A stretch of DNA of 64,000 bases from Gammaproteobacteria bacterium (GCA_026004975.1 BPKE01000002.1:496001-560000), one strand, 5' to 3'; counted from the stretch's first letter, positions 10,134 to 20,861 are shown. The notes: generated by a model not told the origin, from the letters alone. A program made the numbers and translations.

Positions 10134-10798
10134 ACGCCGCCGATCTGCAGGCCCTGTGGCTGTCCCTGAAGCTGGCCGCCGCCAGCACCGCGGTGCTGCT
10201 GGTGCTCGCCGTCCCGCTCGCCTGGCACCTGGCCTACGGGCGCGGCCGCTGGCGCGCGGGCCTGGAGGCGGTCCTCGCCCTGCCGCTGGTGCTGCCGCCG
10301 ACGGTGCTCGGCTTTTACCTGCTGCTGGCCCTGGGGCCCCAAGGGCCGGGCGGCGCGCTCGCCGCGCTGTGGGGAGGGCGTTCCCTGGCTTTCAGCTTCA
10401 CCGGCCTGCTGATCGGCTCGGTGGTCTATTCCCTGCCGTTCGCCGTGCAACCGCTGTGCGACGGCTTCCGGGCGCTCGGCCGCGCGCCGCTGGAGGCGGC
10501 GGCGGTGCTCGGCGCCGGCCCGCTGGACCGCGTGTTCAGCGTCGCGCTGCCGGGCGCGCGCGACAGCCTGCTGACCGCCGCGGCGCTCAGCTTCGCCCAC
10601 ACCCTGGGCGAGTTCGGCGTGGTGCTGATGATCGGCGGCAACATCCCGGGGGAAACCCGCGTGGTGTCGATCGCCGTCTACGAGCACGTCGAGGCGCTCG
10701 ACTGGGGCGCGGCGCACCGCCTGTCGGCGGTGCTGCTGGTGCTGTCCTTCCTGTTGCTGTGGCTGGTGTACCGCCGCCGGCCGCGGCCGGCGGCATGA
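10127..10798 (+). CDS. modB: Molybdate ABC transporter permease
   Basis: PLVLPPTVLGFYLLLALGPQGPGG...LPFAVQPLCDGFRALGRAPLEAAAVLGAG...FAHTLGEFGVVLMIGGNIPGETRVVSIAVYEHVE. Confidence 0.95.
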   Translation: MLNAADLQALWLSLKLAAASTAVLLVLAVPLAWHLAYGRGRWRAGLEAVLALPLVLPPTVLGFYLLLALGPQGPGGALAALWGGRSLAFSFTGLLIGSVVYSLPFAVQPLCDGFRALGRAPLEAAAVLGAGPLDRVFSVALPGARDSLLTAAALSFAHTLGEFGVVLMIGGNIPGETRVVSIAVYEHVEALDWGAAHRLSAVLLVLSFLLLWLVYRRRPRPAA

Positions 10799-11874
10799 TG
10801 CTGGAACTGGATTTCGTCCTGGAACGCGGCGCCCACCGGCTCGCCGCGCGCACCACGCTGCCGCTCGAGGGCGTCACGGCCCTGGTGGGGCCGTCCGGTG
10901 CCGGCAAGACCGGCCTGCTGCGGGCGCTGGCCGGCCTGGAACGACCCGCCGGGCGGATCGTCTGTGACGGCGAGATCTGGCTGGACGGTGCCCGCGGCCT
11001 GTGCCTGCCGCCGGCGCGGCGGCGCCTGGGCCTGGTGTTCCAGGAACCGCGCCTGTTCGAGCACCTCGATGTCGCCGACAATCTGCGTTACGCGGCGCGC
11101 CGCAGCGGCCTCGACGCCGAGGCGCAGGCGGCGATCGTGGCCCGTTTCGAGCTGGCGCCGCTGCTTAAGCGGCGGCCCGCGGCACTGTCCGGCGGCGAGC
11201 GCCAGCGGGTGGCGCTGGCGCGGGCCTTGTGCGCCCGGCCACGCGCCTTGCTGCTCGACGAGCCGCTGGCGGCGCTGGACGCCGCACAGCGCCGGCGGCT
11301 GCTGCCGCACCTCCAAGCGCTGGCGCTGGACGGCGGCCTGCCGCTGATCTACGTCACCCACCACGCCGACGAGGTGCTGGCGCTGGCCGACCGCGTGCTG
11401 TGCATCGCCGACGGGACGCTGTCGGGCCCGGTGCCCCTCGAAGCGGCCCTGGCCGAACCCGAGCGGCACCACCTGGGTGCCGCCGGCTCGCCGGCGGCCC
11501 TGTGGCGGGTGCGGGTGCTCGAACAGCGCCCGGGCGACGGCCTGACGGTGGTCGGCGGGGAAGGGTTGCGCTTGTGTCTGCCGCAGATCGCCGCGGCGCC
11601 GGGGCAGACACTGGGCCTGCGCATCGACGCCGCCGACGTCAGCCTGTGCCTGAGCCCGCCGCAGGACAGCAGTATCGTCAACATCCTGCCGGCGCGCATC
11701 GCAGGAATCGCGCCGGCCGGTCAGCCGGGGGTGTGCCTGGTGACCCTGCAGGTCGCCGGCCGGCGCCTGTGGGCCCGCCTTCTGGAGGTCTCGTGCCGGC
11801 GGCTCGCCCTGGCGCCCGGCCGGGCGGTATGGGCGCAGGTCAAGGGCGCCGCCCTGCAGCGCCCGCCGGCCTGA
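10795..11874 (+). CDS. modC: Molybdate ABC transporter ATP-binding protein with TOBE domain
   Basis: GPSGAGKTGLLRALAGLERP, LSGGERQRVALARAL, LLLDEPLAALD; C-terminal TOBE-like SSIVNILPARIAGI. Confidence 0.95.
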   Translation: MMLELDFVLERGAHRLAARTTLPLEGVTALVGPSGAGKTGLLRALAGLERPAGRIVCDGEIWLDGARGLCLPPARRRLGLVFQEPRLFEHLDVADNLRYAARRSGLDAEAQAAIVARFELAPLLKRRPAALSGGERQRVALARALCARPRALLLDEPLAALDAAQRRRLLPHLQALALDGGLPLIYVTHHADEVLALADRVLCIADGTLSGPVPLEAALAEPERHHLGAAGSPAALWRVRVLEQRPGDGLTVVGGEGLRLCLPQIAAAPGQTLGLRIDAADVSLCLSPPQDSSIVNILPARIAGIAPAGQPGVCLVTLQVAGRRLWARLLEVSCRRLALAPGRAVWAQVKGAALQRPPA

Positions 11875-11883
11875 GGGCCGGGT

Positions 11884-12399
11884 CAGCCGTTCTTTTCGAT
11901 GAAGTCGCGGATCGCGACGCGGATCAGGTTGCCGACGGTGGTTTTCTTCTCGGCCGCCAGTTTTTTTCAGGATCGCCAGGTGGTCCTTGTCCACTTCCAG
12001 GGCGATCTTCTGCATCACCGGCTTGTCGACGTCCTCGATCTGCAACTGCTTCAGCTTCTCGGCCAGCCCCATGAAAGTGCGCGAGAAAAAGCCCTGGCCG
12101 ATGCGCTTGATGTCGGAGTCCTCCGAGGCGCCGGCCTTGGCGGCCGCGGCCGGTTCGGCCTGTTCGCGCTTCCCGGCCTTGTCGGGCCCGTCTTTTTCCA
12201 GCTTGCGGGCCCAGTTGGCGCCGAAATTGATCGCCCAGCCGTCCGGCGAGACGATCTGCTTCTTCATCCGGTAGGCCTTGTAGGTGTTGGCCGCATGCTG
12301 GCTGCTGAGCAGCAGCTCGATGGTCTCGGCGGGGACGCGCTGGCGTTCCAGCCAGCGCCGCAGCTCGGCGGCTTGATCTTTACTTATTGCGGGTTTCAT
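11884..12399 (-). CDS. Conserved hypothetical protein with a ribbon-helix-helix-like C-terminus (one frameshift in a 7-A run)
   Basis: MKPAISKDQAAELRRWLERQRVPAETIELLLSSQHAANTYKAYRMKKQIVSPDGWAINFGANWARKLEKDG...ALEVDKDHLAILKK, then after the shift LAAEKKTTVGNLIRVAIRDFIEKNG*. Frame breaks at the homopolymer near 11957-11966. Confidence 0.6.
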
Positions 12400-12561
12400 C
12401 GAGGCGTATCCCGTTTGGACGATCTGCTCCAGGAAGCTTAACGCATATGGTGTTCCCTTGCGCAGCCGTGCGTCCCGCAAAACCGCCCGCCCGCGCCTGC
12501 CAAAGCCGGGGTTTTCCAGTATCATTGCGCCCCCCCACCGCCCGCAACCCCAGGAGCCCGC

Positions 12562-13820
<1,259 letters not shown>

Positions 13821-13842
13821 GCGCGCGGGGAGGCGAGCGCCG

Positions 13843-14343
13843 GTGCGCTGTCCGTTCTGCGGCGCCCAGGACACCAAGGTCCGCGACTCGCGGCTGAGCG
13901 GCGAGGGCGACCAGGTGCGCCGGCGCCGCCAGTGCACCGAGTGCAAGGAACGCTTCACGACCTACGAGCAGGCCGAGCTGTCCCTGCCGCGGGTGATCAA
14001 GCGCAACGGCCGGCGCGAACCCTTCCTCGAAGACAAACTGCGTTCCGGCATGATGCGGGCGCTGGAAAAGCGGCCGGTCGGCATCGAGCGGATCGAAAGC
14101 GCGATCGACACCATCAAGCGCAAACTCCTCGCTTGCGGCGAGCGCGAAGTGGCCAGCCGCACGATCGGCGAGCTGGTGATGGCGGAGCTGCGCCGGCTCG
14201 ACCAGGTGGCCTACATCCGCTTCGCCTCGGTCTATCTGAGCTTCGAGGACATCAACGCCTACCGGGAAGTGATCGAACACCTGGAGCGCGAACCGTCCCC
14301 CGAGCTGCACGAGCGTCAGTTGCGGCTGCTGGACGAGGAGTGA
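13843..14343 (+). CDS. nrdR: Transcriptional repressor NrdR
   Basis: GTG start; [42 protein letters not shown]. Confidence 0.97.
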   Translation: MRCPFCGAQDTKVRDSRLSGEGDQVRRRRQCTECKERFTTYEQAELSLPRVIKRNGRREPFLEDKLRSGMMRALEKRPVGIERIESAIDTIKRKLLACGEREVASRTIGELVMAELRRLDQVAYIRFASVYLSFEDINAYREVIEHLEREPSPELHERQLRLLDEE

Positions 14344-14347
14344 CGGC

Positions 14348-15508
14348 GTGACGGCCGTAAACCGCCGCGAGGGGCCGGCTTTCGACGCCGCCGATCACGC
14401 CCACATGGCGCGCGCCCTGCAGCTCGCCGCGCGCGGGCTGTACGGCACCGATCCCAATCCCCGCGTCGGCTGCGTGCTGGTGCGCGACGGCCGCATCGTC
14501 GGCGAAGGCTGGCACGCGCGCGCCGGAGCGGCACACGCCGAGGCCGTCGCGTTGGCGGCGGCCGGGGAGGCCGCGCGCGGCGCCACCGCCTACGTCACGC
14601 TCGAACCTTGCGCCCACCACGGCCGGACGCCGCCGTGCTGCGCGGCCCTCGTCGCCGCCGGCGTGGCGCGGGTGGTGTGCGCCGTCCAGGACCCGGACCC
14701 GCGCGTGAACGGCCGGGGCATCGCCGCCCTGCGCGAGGCCGGCGTGCGCGTGGAGTCGGGCTTGCTCGCGGCCGAAGCGCGGGCGCTCAACCCCGGCTTC
14801 TTCTCGCGCCTCGAACGCGGCCGGCCGTGGCTGCGCATCAAGCTCGGCATGACCCTGGACGGGCGCACGGCGCTGGCGAACGGGGCCAGCCGCTGGATCA
14901 CCGGCGAGCCGGCGCGCCGCGACGTGCAGCGCTGGCGGGCGCGCAGCAGCGCGATCGTGACCGGCGTCGGCACCGTGCTGGCCGACGACCCGGCGCTCAC
15001 CGTGCGCGCCGAGCAATGGGCCGGGGCGGTGGACGAGGCGCCGCCCAGCGACCGTCAGCCGCTGCGCGTGGTGCTGGACAGCCGCTTGCGCACGCCGCCC
15101 ACCGCGCGCCTGCTGCAGGGCCCGGGCGAGGCATTGATCGTCACCACGCGCGCCGATGCGGGGCGGGCCGCGGCGCTGCGCAGCGAGCGCGTCGAGGTCG
15201 TCACCCTGCCGGCCGACGCCGACGGCCGGCCGCGGCTGGCCGACCTGATGGCGGTGCTGGCCGAGGGCGGCATCAACGAGGTCCTGGTCGAAAGCGGTCC
15301 CACCCTGGCCGGCGCCTTCTGGCGGGCGGGCCTGGTGGACGAACTGCTGCTGTATGTCGCGCCGCGGTTGTTCGGCGACAGCGCGCGCGGTGCCTTCGAC
15401 CTGCCGGCCTTCGCGGGCGTCGACGAGGCGCCGGCGTTAGAATATATCGACCTGCGGCCGGTCGGCCGCGACCTGCGCATCCTCGCCCGGCCGCTGCCGG
15501 GCGCCTGA
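14348..15508 (+). CDS. ribD: Bifunctional diaminohydroxyphosphoribosylaminopyrimidine deaminase / 5-amino-6-(5-phosphoribosylamino)uracil reductase
   Basis: HAEAVAL..TAYVTLEPCAHHGRTPPCC deaminase motif; reductase domain KLGMTLDGRTALANGASRWITGEPARRDVQ. Confidence 0.96.
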   Translation: MTAVNRREGPAFDAADHAHMARALQLAARGLYGTDPNPRVGCVLVRDGRIVGEGWHARAGAAHAEAVALAAAGEAARGATAYVTLEPCAHHGRTPPCCAALVAAGVARVVCAVQDPDPRVNGRGIAALREAGVRVESGLLAAEARALNPGFFSRLERGRPWLRIKLGMTLDGRTALANGASRWITGEPARRDVQRWRARSSAIVTGVGTVLADDPALTVRAEQWAGAVDEAPPSDRQPLRVVLDSRLRTPPTARLLQGPGEALIVTTRADAGRAAALRSERVEVVTLPADADGRPRLADLMAVLAEGGINEVLVESGPTLAGAFWRAGLVDELLLYVAPRLFGDSARGAFDLPAFAGVDEAPALEYIDLRPVGRDLRILARPLPGA

Positions 15509-15524
15509 GCCACGGGAACACACC

Positions 15525-16103
15525 ATGTCCACCATCGTCGTCGTCCGCAAGGGCCGGCGGGCCTGCATCGCCGCCGACACCCTCACCACCTTGGGCGATC
15601 TGCGCCTGCGCGCCGCCTACGACCGCCATCACGACAAGATCCAGCGCTGCGGCGACAGCTTCATCGGCATCGTCGGCAGCGCCGTGCACAGCCTGGTTGT
15701 CGAGGACGCCTTCCGGCGCGGCGGTTTCGAGTATGATTTTTCTTCGCGGGACGGCATCTTCCGCACCTTCGTCGGCCTGCACGCGATCCTCAAGGAGCGC
15801 TACTACCTGCAGCCGACCAGCAAGAACGGCGAGGACGACCCTTACGAGACCTCGCACATCGATGCGGTGATCGCCAACCGTCACGGCATCTTCGCGGTCT
15901 ACGCGCTGCGCGACACCAGCGAGTTCGAACGCTTCTGGGCGATCGGCTCGGGGGCGGCCTACGCCCTGGGCGCGATGCACGCCCTGTACGACCGCCTGGA
16001 CGACGCCGAAGCGATCGCCCGCGCCGGCGTCGCGGCCGGCGCCGAGTTCGACACCGGCTCGGACCTGCCGATCACCAGCCGCGTCGTCGAGCTGGAGGGC
16101 TGA
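15525..16103 (+). CDS. HslV/proteasome-like Ntn-hydrolase family protein (resembles the BPH-type homologues)
   Basis: MSTIVVVRKGRRACIAADTLTTLGDLRLRAAYDRHHDKIQRCGDSFIGIVGSAVHSLVVEDAF...FWAIGSGAAYALGAMHALYDRLDDAEAIARAGVAAGAEFDTGS, with the proteasome-beta-like IAADTLTTLG..KIQRCGDSFIGIVGS and AIGSGAAYALGAM patterns. Confidence 0.7.
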   Translation: MSTIVVVRKGRRACIAADTLTTLGDLRLRAAYDRHHDKIQRCGDSFIGIVGSAVHSLVVEDAFRRGGFEYDFSSRDGIFRTFVGLHAILKERYYLQPTSKNGEDDPYETSHIDAVIANRHGIFAVYALRDTSEFERFWAIGSGAAYALGAMHALYDRLDDAEAIARAGVAAGAEFDTGSDLPITSRVVELEG

Positions 16104-16105
16104 GG

Positions 16106-16717
16106 GTGTTCACGGGCATCGTGCTGGAAGTGGGGCGGGTGGAGGCCTTCGAGGCGCGGCCGGGCGGTGCGCGGCTCACGGTCGCCTACCGGACGCTGCC
16201 CCGCGAGCGGCTCGCCGTCGGCGACTCGGTGGCCGTCAACGGCGTCTGCCTGACCGTCGTCGAGAACGACGGCGCCCGCTTCGCCGCCGACCTGTCCGAG
16301 GAAACCTTGGCCCGCACCACCCTGGGCCGCCTGGCCCCCGGCGCGGCCGTCGACCTGGAGCCGGCCGCCACGCCGCAGACCGCACTGGGCGGCCACTGGG
16401 TGAGCGGGCACGTGGACGGCGTGGGCGAGGTGCTCGACATCGCGCCGGTCGGCGACAACCGCCGCCTGCGCATCCGTCTGCCGGCCGATCTCGTGCGTTA
16501 CGTCGCCGTCAAGGGCTCGATCACCGTGGACGGCGTGAGCCTGACGGTGAACGCGGTCGAGGGCGAGGCCTTCGAGGTCATGATCATCCCCCACACACTG
16601 GCGCGGACGGTGATCGGCGGCTACCGCCCCGGCACCGCCGTGAACATCGAAGTGGACATCCTCGCCCGCTATCTCGAGCGGCTGCTGCAGGCCGGGGAGG
16701 GGGGCGCATGCCGTTGA
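16106..16717 (+). CDS. ribE: Riboflavin synthase, alpha subunit
   Basis: MFTGIVLEVGRVEAFE...VNGVCLTVVENDGARFAADLSEETLARTTLG (duplicated lumazine-binding domains). Confidence 0.96.
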   Translation: MFTGIVLEVGRVEAFEARPGGARLTVAYRTLPRERLAVGDSVAVNGVCLTVVENDGARFAADLSEETLARTTLGRLAPGAAVDLEPAATPQTALGGHWVSGHVDGVGEVLDIAPVGDNRRLRIRLPADLVRYVAVKGSITVDGVSLTVNAVEGEAFEVMIIPHTLARTVIGGYRPGTAVNIEVDILARYLERLLQAGEGGACR

Positions 16718-17850
16718 ACCGCATCGAAGAACTCATCGAAGCCCTGCGCCGCGGCGAAATGGTCATCGTCATGGACGACGAAGGCCGCGAGAACGAGGGC
16801 GACCTGGTGATGGCCGCCCAGTGCGTCACGCCCGAGGCGGTCAACTTCATGACCAAGCACGCCCGCGGCTTGATCTGCCTGACCCTCACCCGGGAGCACT
16901 GCGAGCGCCTGAAGCTGCCGCTGTTGCCCAAATACGGCCGCGCCGCACACAGCACCAACTTCACCGTCTCCATCGAGGCCGCCCAGGGCGTCACCACCGG
17001 CATCTCCGCCGCCGACCGGGCGACCACCATCCTCACCGCCGCGCGTCCCGACGCCAAGCCCAGCGACCTGGTGCAGCCGGGCCACATCTTCCCGGTGATG
17101 GCCGAGGACGGCGGGGTGCTGGTGCGCGCCGGCCACACCGAGGCCGGTTGCGATCTGGCGCGCCTGGCCGGCTTCGACCCGCCGGCGGCGGTGATCGTCG
17201 AAATCCTCAACGAGGACGGCACCATGGCCCGGCGCGCCGACCTGGAGGCGTTCGCCGCCCGCCACGGCCTGAAGATCGGCACCATCGAGGATCTCATCCG
17301 CTACCGGGTGACCAACGAGAAAACCGTGCGCCGCTGCGAACAGTGCCGCTTCACCAGCCGCTACGGCGAGTTCGAACTGATCGCCTATCACGACGACGTG
17401 CACCGCGTCAGCCACCTGGCGCTGGTCAAGGGGCCGATCGACCCGGCGCGGGTCACGCGGGTGCGGGTGCACGTGGAAAACCCGCTGCAAGACCTGTTCG
17501 GCGCCATTCCCTGCAGCGGCTGGCCGATCGAGGACGCCCTCGCGCGCATCGCCGAAGCCGAGCAAGGGGTGCTGGTCTACCTGACCCAGCCCCACGCCGG
17601 CATGACCCTGCGCGACCGGGTGCGCGAGTACCAGCACCTGGTCGAATCCGGCGGTCGGGCCGCACCCGGGCCCGCGGACTTCCGCAGCCACGGTGTGGGC
17701 GCGCAGATCCTCGCCGATCTCGGTGTGCGGCGGATGGAAGTCCTCTCGGCGCCCCGCACCTTCCACGGGCTGGGCGCCTTCGGTCTCGAAGTGGTCGGGT
17801 ACCTTGCCGACGGGTCTTCCGATGAAAAAGAATCTACCTCAAAAAGTTAA
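16708..17850 (+). CDS. ribBA: 3,4-dihydroxy-2-butanone-4-phosphate synthase with a C-terminal RibA-like domain that lacks the Zn-cysteine motif
   Basis: MVIVMDDEGRENEGDLVMAAQCVTPEAVNFMTKHARGLICL (RibB). The C-terminal half has no SLRCDC-type motif. Confidence 0.92.
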   Translation: MPLNRIEELIEALRRGEMVIVMDDEGRENEGDLVMAAQCVTPEAVNFMTKHARGLICLTLTREHCERLKLPLLPKYGRAAHSTNFTVSIEAAQGVTTGISAADRATTILTAARPDAKPSDLVQPGHIFPVMAEDGGVLVRAGHTEAGCDLARLAGFDPPAAVIVEILNEDGTMARRADLEAFAARHGLKIGTIEDLIRYRVTNEKTVRRCEQCRFTSRYGEFELIAYHDDVHRVSHLALVKGPIDPARVTRVRVHVENPLQDLFGAIPCSGWPIEDALARIAEAEQGVLVYLTQPHAGMTLRDRVREYQHLVESGGRAAPGPADFRSHGVGAQILADLGVRRMEVLSAPRTFHGLGAFGLEVVGYLADGSSDEKESTSKS

Positions 17851-17864
17851 CGTAAGGCATTGAT

Positions 17865-18350
17865 ATGTCTGATTTCGTTCTTTACGACGGCACCGCCGAT
17901 TTGCGTGCCGGGAACTGGCGCTACGGGCTCGTGGCGGCGCGCTTCAACGCGGCGGTGGTCGATCGTCTGCTCGAGGGGGCGCTGGACGCTTTGCGCCGCC
18001 ACGGTGCCGCCGACCGGCAACTGACCGTGCTGCGGGTGCCGGGCGCCTTCGAACTGCCGCTCGCCAGCCTGCGTTTGGCCGAATCCGGCGCCGTGGACGC
18101 GGTGATCGCACTCGGCTGCGTGATCCGCGGCGACACGCCGCATTTCGACTACGTTTGCGCCGAGAGCGCCCGCGGCCTGATGGAGGCCGGCTTGCGCAGC
18201 GGCGTGCCGGTGATCTTCGGCGTATTGACCACCGACACCCTGGAACAGGCCGAGGCGCGGGCCGGCGGCGCCTGCGGCAACAAGGGCGCCGACGCCGCCT
18301 GCGCCGCCATGGAAATGCTCGCCGTGCTCCACGCCGCCCACCTGGATTGA
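17865..18350 (+). CDS. ribH: 6,7-dimethyl-8-ribityllumazine synthase
   Basis: RYGLVAARFNAAVVDRLLEGALDALRRHG...VPGAFELPLASLRLAESGAVDAVIALGCVIRGDTPHFDYVCAESARGLMEAGL. Confidence 0.96.
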   Translation: MSDFVLYDGTADLRAGNWRYGLVAARFNAAVVDRLLEGALDALRRHGAADRQLTVLRVPGAFELPLASLRLAESGAVDAVIALGCVIRGDTPHFDYVCAESARGLMEAGLRSGVPVIFGVLTTDTLEQAEARAGGACGNKGADAACAAMEMLAVLHAAHLD

Positions 18351-18352
18351 CC

Positions 18353-18781
18353 GTGTCGCTGTCCGCCGCCCGCCACAAGGCCCGCGTGCGCGCCCTGCAG
18401 GCCTGCTACCAGCAGCAGTTCAACCCGCAACGGCCCGAAGCGGTGATCGCCCAGTTCGAAGCCGGGCAGGACATGCGCGGTGCCGACCTGGCGTACTTCC
18501 GCGAGCTGGTCGAGCAAGTCTTCCTGGGAGAAGGGGAGCTGGACGCGCTCTACGCGCCGTTCCTGGACCTGCCGCCCGCCCGGCTCGACCCCACCGAGCG
18601 GGCCATCCTGCGCCTGGCGAGCTACGAGTTGCGCAGCCGGCTGGACGTGCCGCGTGCGGTGATCATCGACGAGGCCGTGCGCCTGGCGCGCAAATTCGGT
18701 GCCACCGACAGCCACAAATTCGTCAACGGCGTGCTCGATCGCCTGGCCGACCGCCTGCGCGCCGTGGAGAAGCGGCGGTGA
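18353..18781 (+). CDS. nusB: Transcription antitermination factor NusB
   Basis: GTG start; ARHKARVRALQACYQQQF...RAVIIDEAVRLARKFGATDSHKFVNGVLDRLA. Confidence 0.95.
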   Translation: MSLSAARHKARVRALQACYQQQFNPQRPEAVIAQFEAGQDMRGADLAYFRELVEQVFLGEGELDALYAPFLDLPPARLDPTERAILRLASYELRSRLDVPRAVIIDEAVRLARKFGATDSHKFVNGVLDRLADRLRAVEKRR

Positions 18782-19731
18782 CCGAGTTCGAGCTCATCCG
18801 CCGCCTGCTCGAGCACATTCCCGGCGCCCGCACCGACGTCGTCCTGGGGGCCGGCGACGACGCCGCCTGCCTGCGCCCGCCGCCCGGCCGCGAGCTGGTC
18901 GTCAGCACCGACACCCTCGTCGCCGGCGTCCATTTCACTCCCGACGTCGATCCGCGCGCGCTCGGGCACAAGGCGCTGGCCGTGAACCTGAGCGACCTGG
19001 CGGCGATGGGCGCCGAGCCCGCCTGGGCGACCCTCGCGCTGACCCTGCCCGAGGCCGACCCGGCCTGGGTGGACGGCTTCGCCGCCGGCTTCGGCGCGCT
19101 GGCCGCCGAGCACGGCGTGGCGCTGGTCGGCGGCGACACCACCCGCGGGCCGCTCGCCGTCGGCGTGACCGTGATCGGCAGCATCGAACCGGGCCGCGCG
19201 CTGCGCCGCGACCGCGCCGTCCCCGGCGACTGGATCTGCGTTTCGGGCGCCCTCGGCGAGGCCGGCTGGTGGCTGACCGAAAGGCGCGCCGGGCGCGAGC
19301 CGCCGCCCGGCAATGCGCTCGACTGGCCGCAACCGCGCGTCGCCCTGGGGCGGGCGTTGGCCGGCCTGGCGCACGCCGCCATCGACGTCTCCGACGGCCT
19401 GATCGCCGACCTGGGGCACATCCTCGAAGCCAGCGGCGTCGGCGCGAGCGTCTACCTGGACGGCCTGCCGCTGGGCGCGCCGCTGCGCGCCCAGCCCGAC
19501 CGCGCCGCCATGCTGCAATTGGCGCTCACCGCCGGCGACGACTACGAATTGTGTTTCACCGTCGCCGAGGTCGACATGGCGCGGCTGGACGCGCTGCAAC
19601 GCCGGCTCGGCCTGCCGCTGTCGCCCATCGGCCGCATCGAGGCCAAGCCGGGCCTGCGCCTGCTCAGCGAGCACGCCGGTGCCTTGCGCATCGAGGCCGG
19701 CGGCTACGACCATTTCGGCCGGAGCGGATGA
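18778..19731 (+). CDS. thiL: Thiamine-monophosphate kinase
   Basis: MTEFELIRRLLEHIPGARTDVVLGAGDDAACLRPPPGRELVVSTDTLVAGVHF...AIDVSDGLIADLGHI. Confidence 0.96.
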   Translation: MTEFELIRRLLEHIPGARTDVVLGAGDDAACLRPPPGRELVVSTDTLVAGVHFTPDVDPRALGHKALAVNLSDLAAMGAEPAWATLALTLPEADPAWVDGFAAGFGALAAEHGVALVGGDTTRGPLAVGVTVIGSIEPGRALRRDRAVPGDWICVSGALGEAGWWLTERRAGREPPPGNALDWPQPRVALGRALAGLAHAAIDVSDGLIADLGHILEASGVGASVYLDGLPLGAPLRAQPDRAAMLQLALTAGDDYELCFTVAEVDMARLDALQRRLGLPLSPIGRIEAKPGLRLLSEHAGALRIEAGGYDHFGRSG

Positions 19732-20216
19732 GCGCCGCGCCGCGCCCGTCCTACCGCGACCTGTTGCGCCGCCCGCACTGGTGGTTGGCTTTCGGCGGCG
19801 GCGTCGGGCTGGCGCCCCGGGCGCCGGGGACCGCCGGCACCCTGGTCGCCGTGCCGCTGTGGTGGTGGGCCGCCGCCTGGCCGCCCTGGGCCTACGGCCT
19901 GTTGCTGGTGGGGGTGATCGGCGCGGGGCCGTGGCTGTGCGGTCGCACCGCCGCCGAGCTCGGTTGCCACGACCATCCAGGCATCGTCTGGGACGAGATC
20001 GCCGGCTTCCTGCTCGCCATGACCGCCGTCGCACCCTCCTGGACGGCCTTGCTGGCCGGCTTCGCGTCGTTCCGCTTCTTCGACGCCGTCAAGCCCTGGC
20101 CGATCCGCTGGCTGGACCGCCGCCTCGGCGGCGGCTGGGGCATCATGGCGGACGACCTGGCCGCCGGTCTGGCGACCGCGGCCGTCTTGCACCTCGCCGC
20201 CTCACTCTGGGGCTGA
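19728..20216 (+). CDS. pgpA: Phosphatidylglycerophosphatase A
   Basis: Starts at ATG 19728, overlapping thiL; APRAPGTAGTLVAVPLWW...HDHPGIVWDEIAGFLLAM..FRFFDAVKPWPIRWLDRRLGGGWGIMADDLAAG. Confidence 0.95.
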   Translation: MSAAPRPSYRDLLRRPHWWLAFGGGVGLAPRAPGTAGTLVAVPLWWWAAAWPPWAYGLLLVGVIGAGPWLCGRTAAELGCHDHPGIVWDEIAGFLLAMTAVAPSWTALLAGFASFRFFDAVKPWPIRWLDRRLGGGWGIMADDLAAGLATAAVLHLAASLWG

Positions 20217-20861
20217 GGCCAGGCGCGCGCGGGCCTCGGCCTGGGCCGCCTGCAGGGCCGCGTCCAGCCGGCGCGCCGCGCTCTCCAGCCCTTCGCCCGA
20301 CGCCGGCGGCGGCAGGGGCGCGCCCACGACCATCTGCCAGCACCCGAGCGGCGCCGGCAGCCAGGCCCGGTCCCAGGAGCGCAAGCGCCGCGCCGGCCGA
20401 TACGCCAGCCCGAGCGGGATCAGCGGCACGCCGCCGTGCCGCGCCAGAAACAGCGCGCCGGTCTTGGCGCGCTCTGCGGGGCCGCGCGGGCCGTCGGCCG
20501 CGAACACCGGGCTGCGGCCCTCGGCCAGGGCCTTGGCGAGGGCGCGCAACGCCGCCACCCCCGCGCGGCTGGAGGACCCGCGCACCACGCCGACGATGGG
20601 CGGCAACAAGCCGGCGGCCAGCGCCCCGTCGCGCGATGGACTGATCAGAACCACCGGCCGCAGGCCGTGCGCCCGCGCCAGCTCCGGCAGCCACAGCACC
20701 ATCGGCAGCACGTGCTGGTGCCAGAAGCACAGCACGCAGGGCGCGCCCGCCAGGGCGGCCAGGTGTTCGCCGCCGGCCACCCGCCGCCGGCAGCCGTAGC
20801 GCGCCAGCCCCAGGTAGCCGCGCAGCACCGCCCGCGCCAGCGAACGCCGGGCGGCGCTCAC
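20202..20861 (-). CDS. DUF374 / lysophospholipid acyltransferase family protein
   Basis: VLCFWHQHVLPMVLWLPELARAHGLRPVVLISPSRDGALAAGLLPPIVGVVRGSSSRAGVAALRAL...PVFAADGPRGPAERAKTGALFLARHGGVPLIPLG. Confidence 0.85.
   Translation of the reverse strand: MSAARRSLARAVLRGYLGLARYGCRRRVAGGEHLAALAGAPCVLCFWHQHVLPMVLWLPELARAHGLRPVVLISPSRDGALAAGLLPPIVGVVRGSSSRAGVAALRALAKALAEGRSPVFAADGPRGPAERAKTGALFLARHGGVPLIPLGLAYRPARRLRSWDRAWLPAPLGCWQMVVGAPLPPPASGEGLESAARRLDAALQAAQAEARARLASAPE

Noticed and set aside
16600-17870. FMN riboswitch upstream of ribBA or ribH
   Set aside because: Genes are tightly packed (overlap or a gap of about 15 nt) with no room for the RFN element and no matching conserved sequence.
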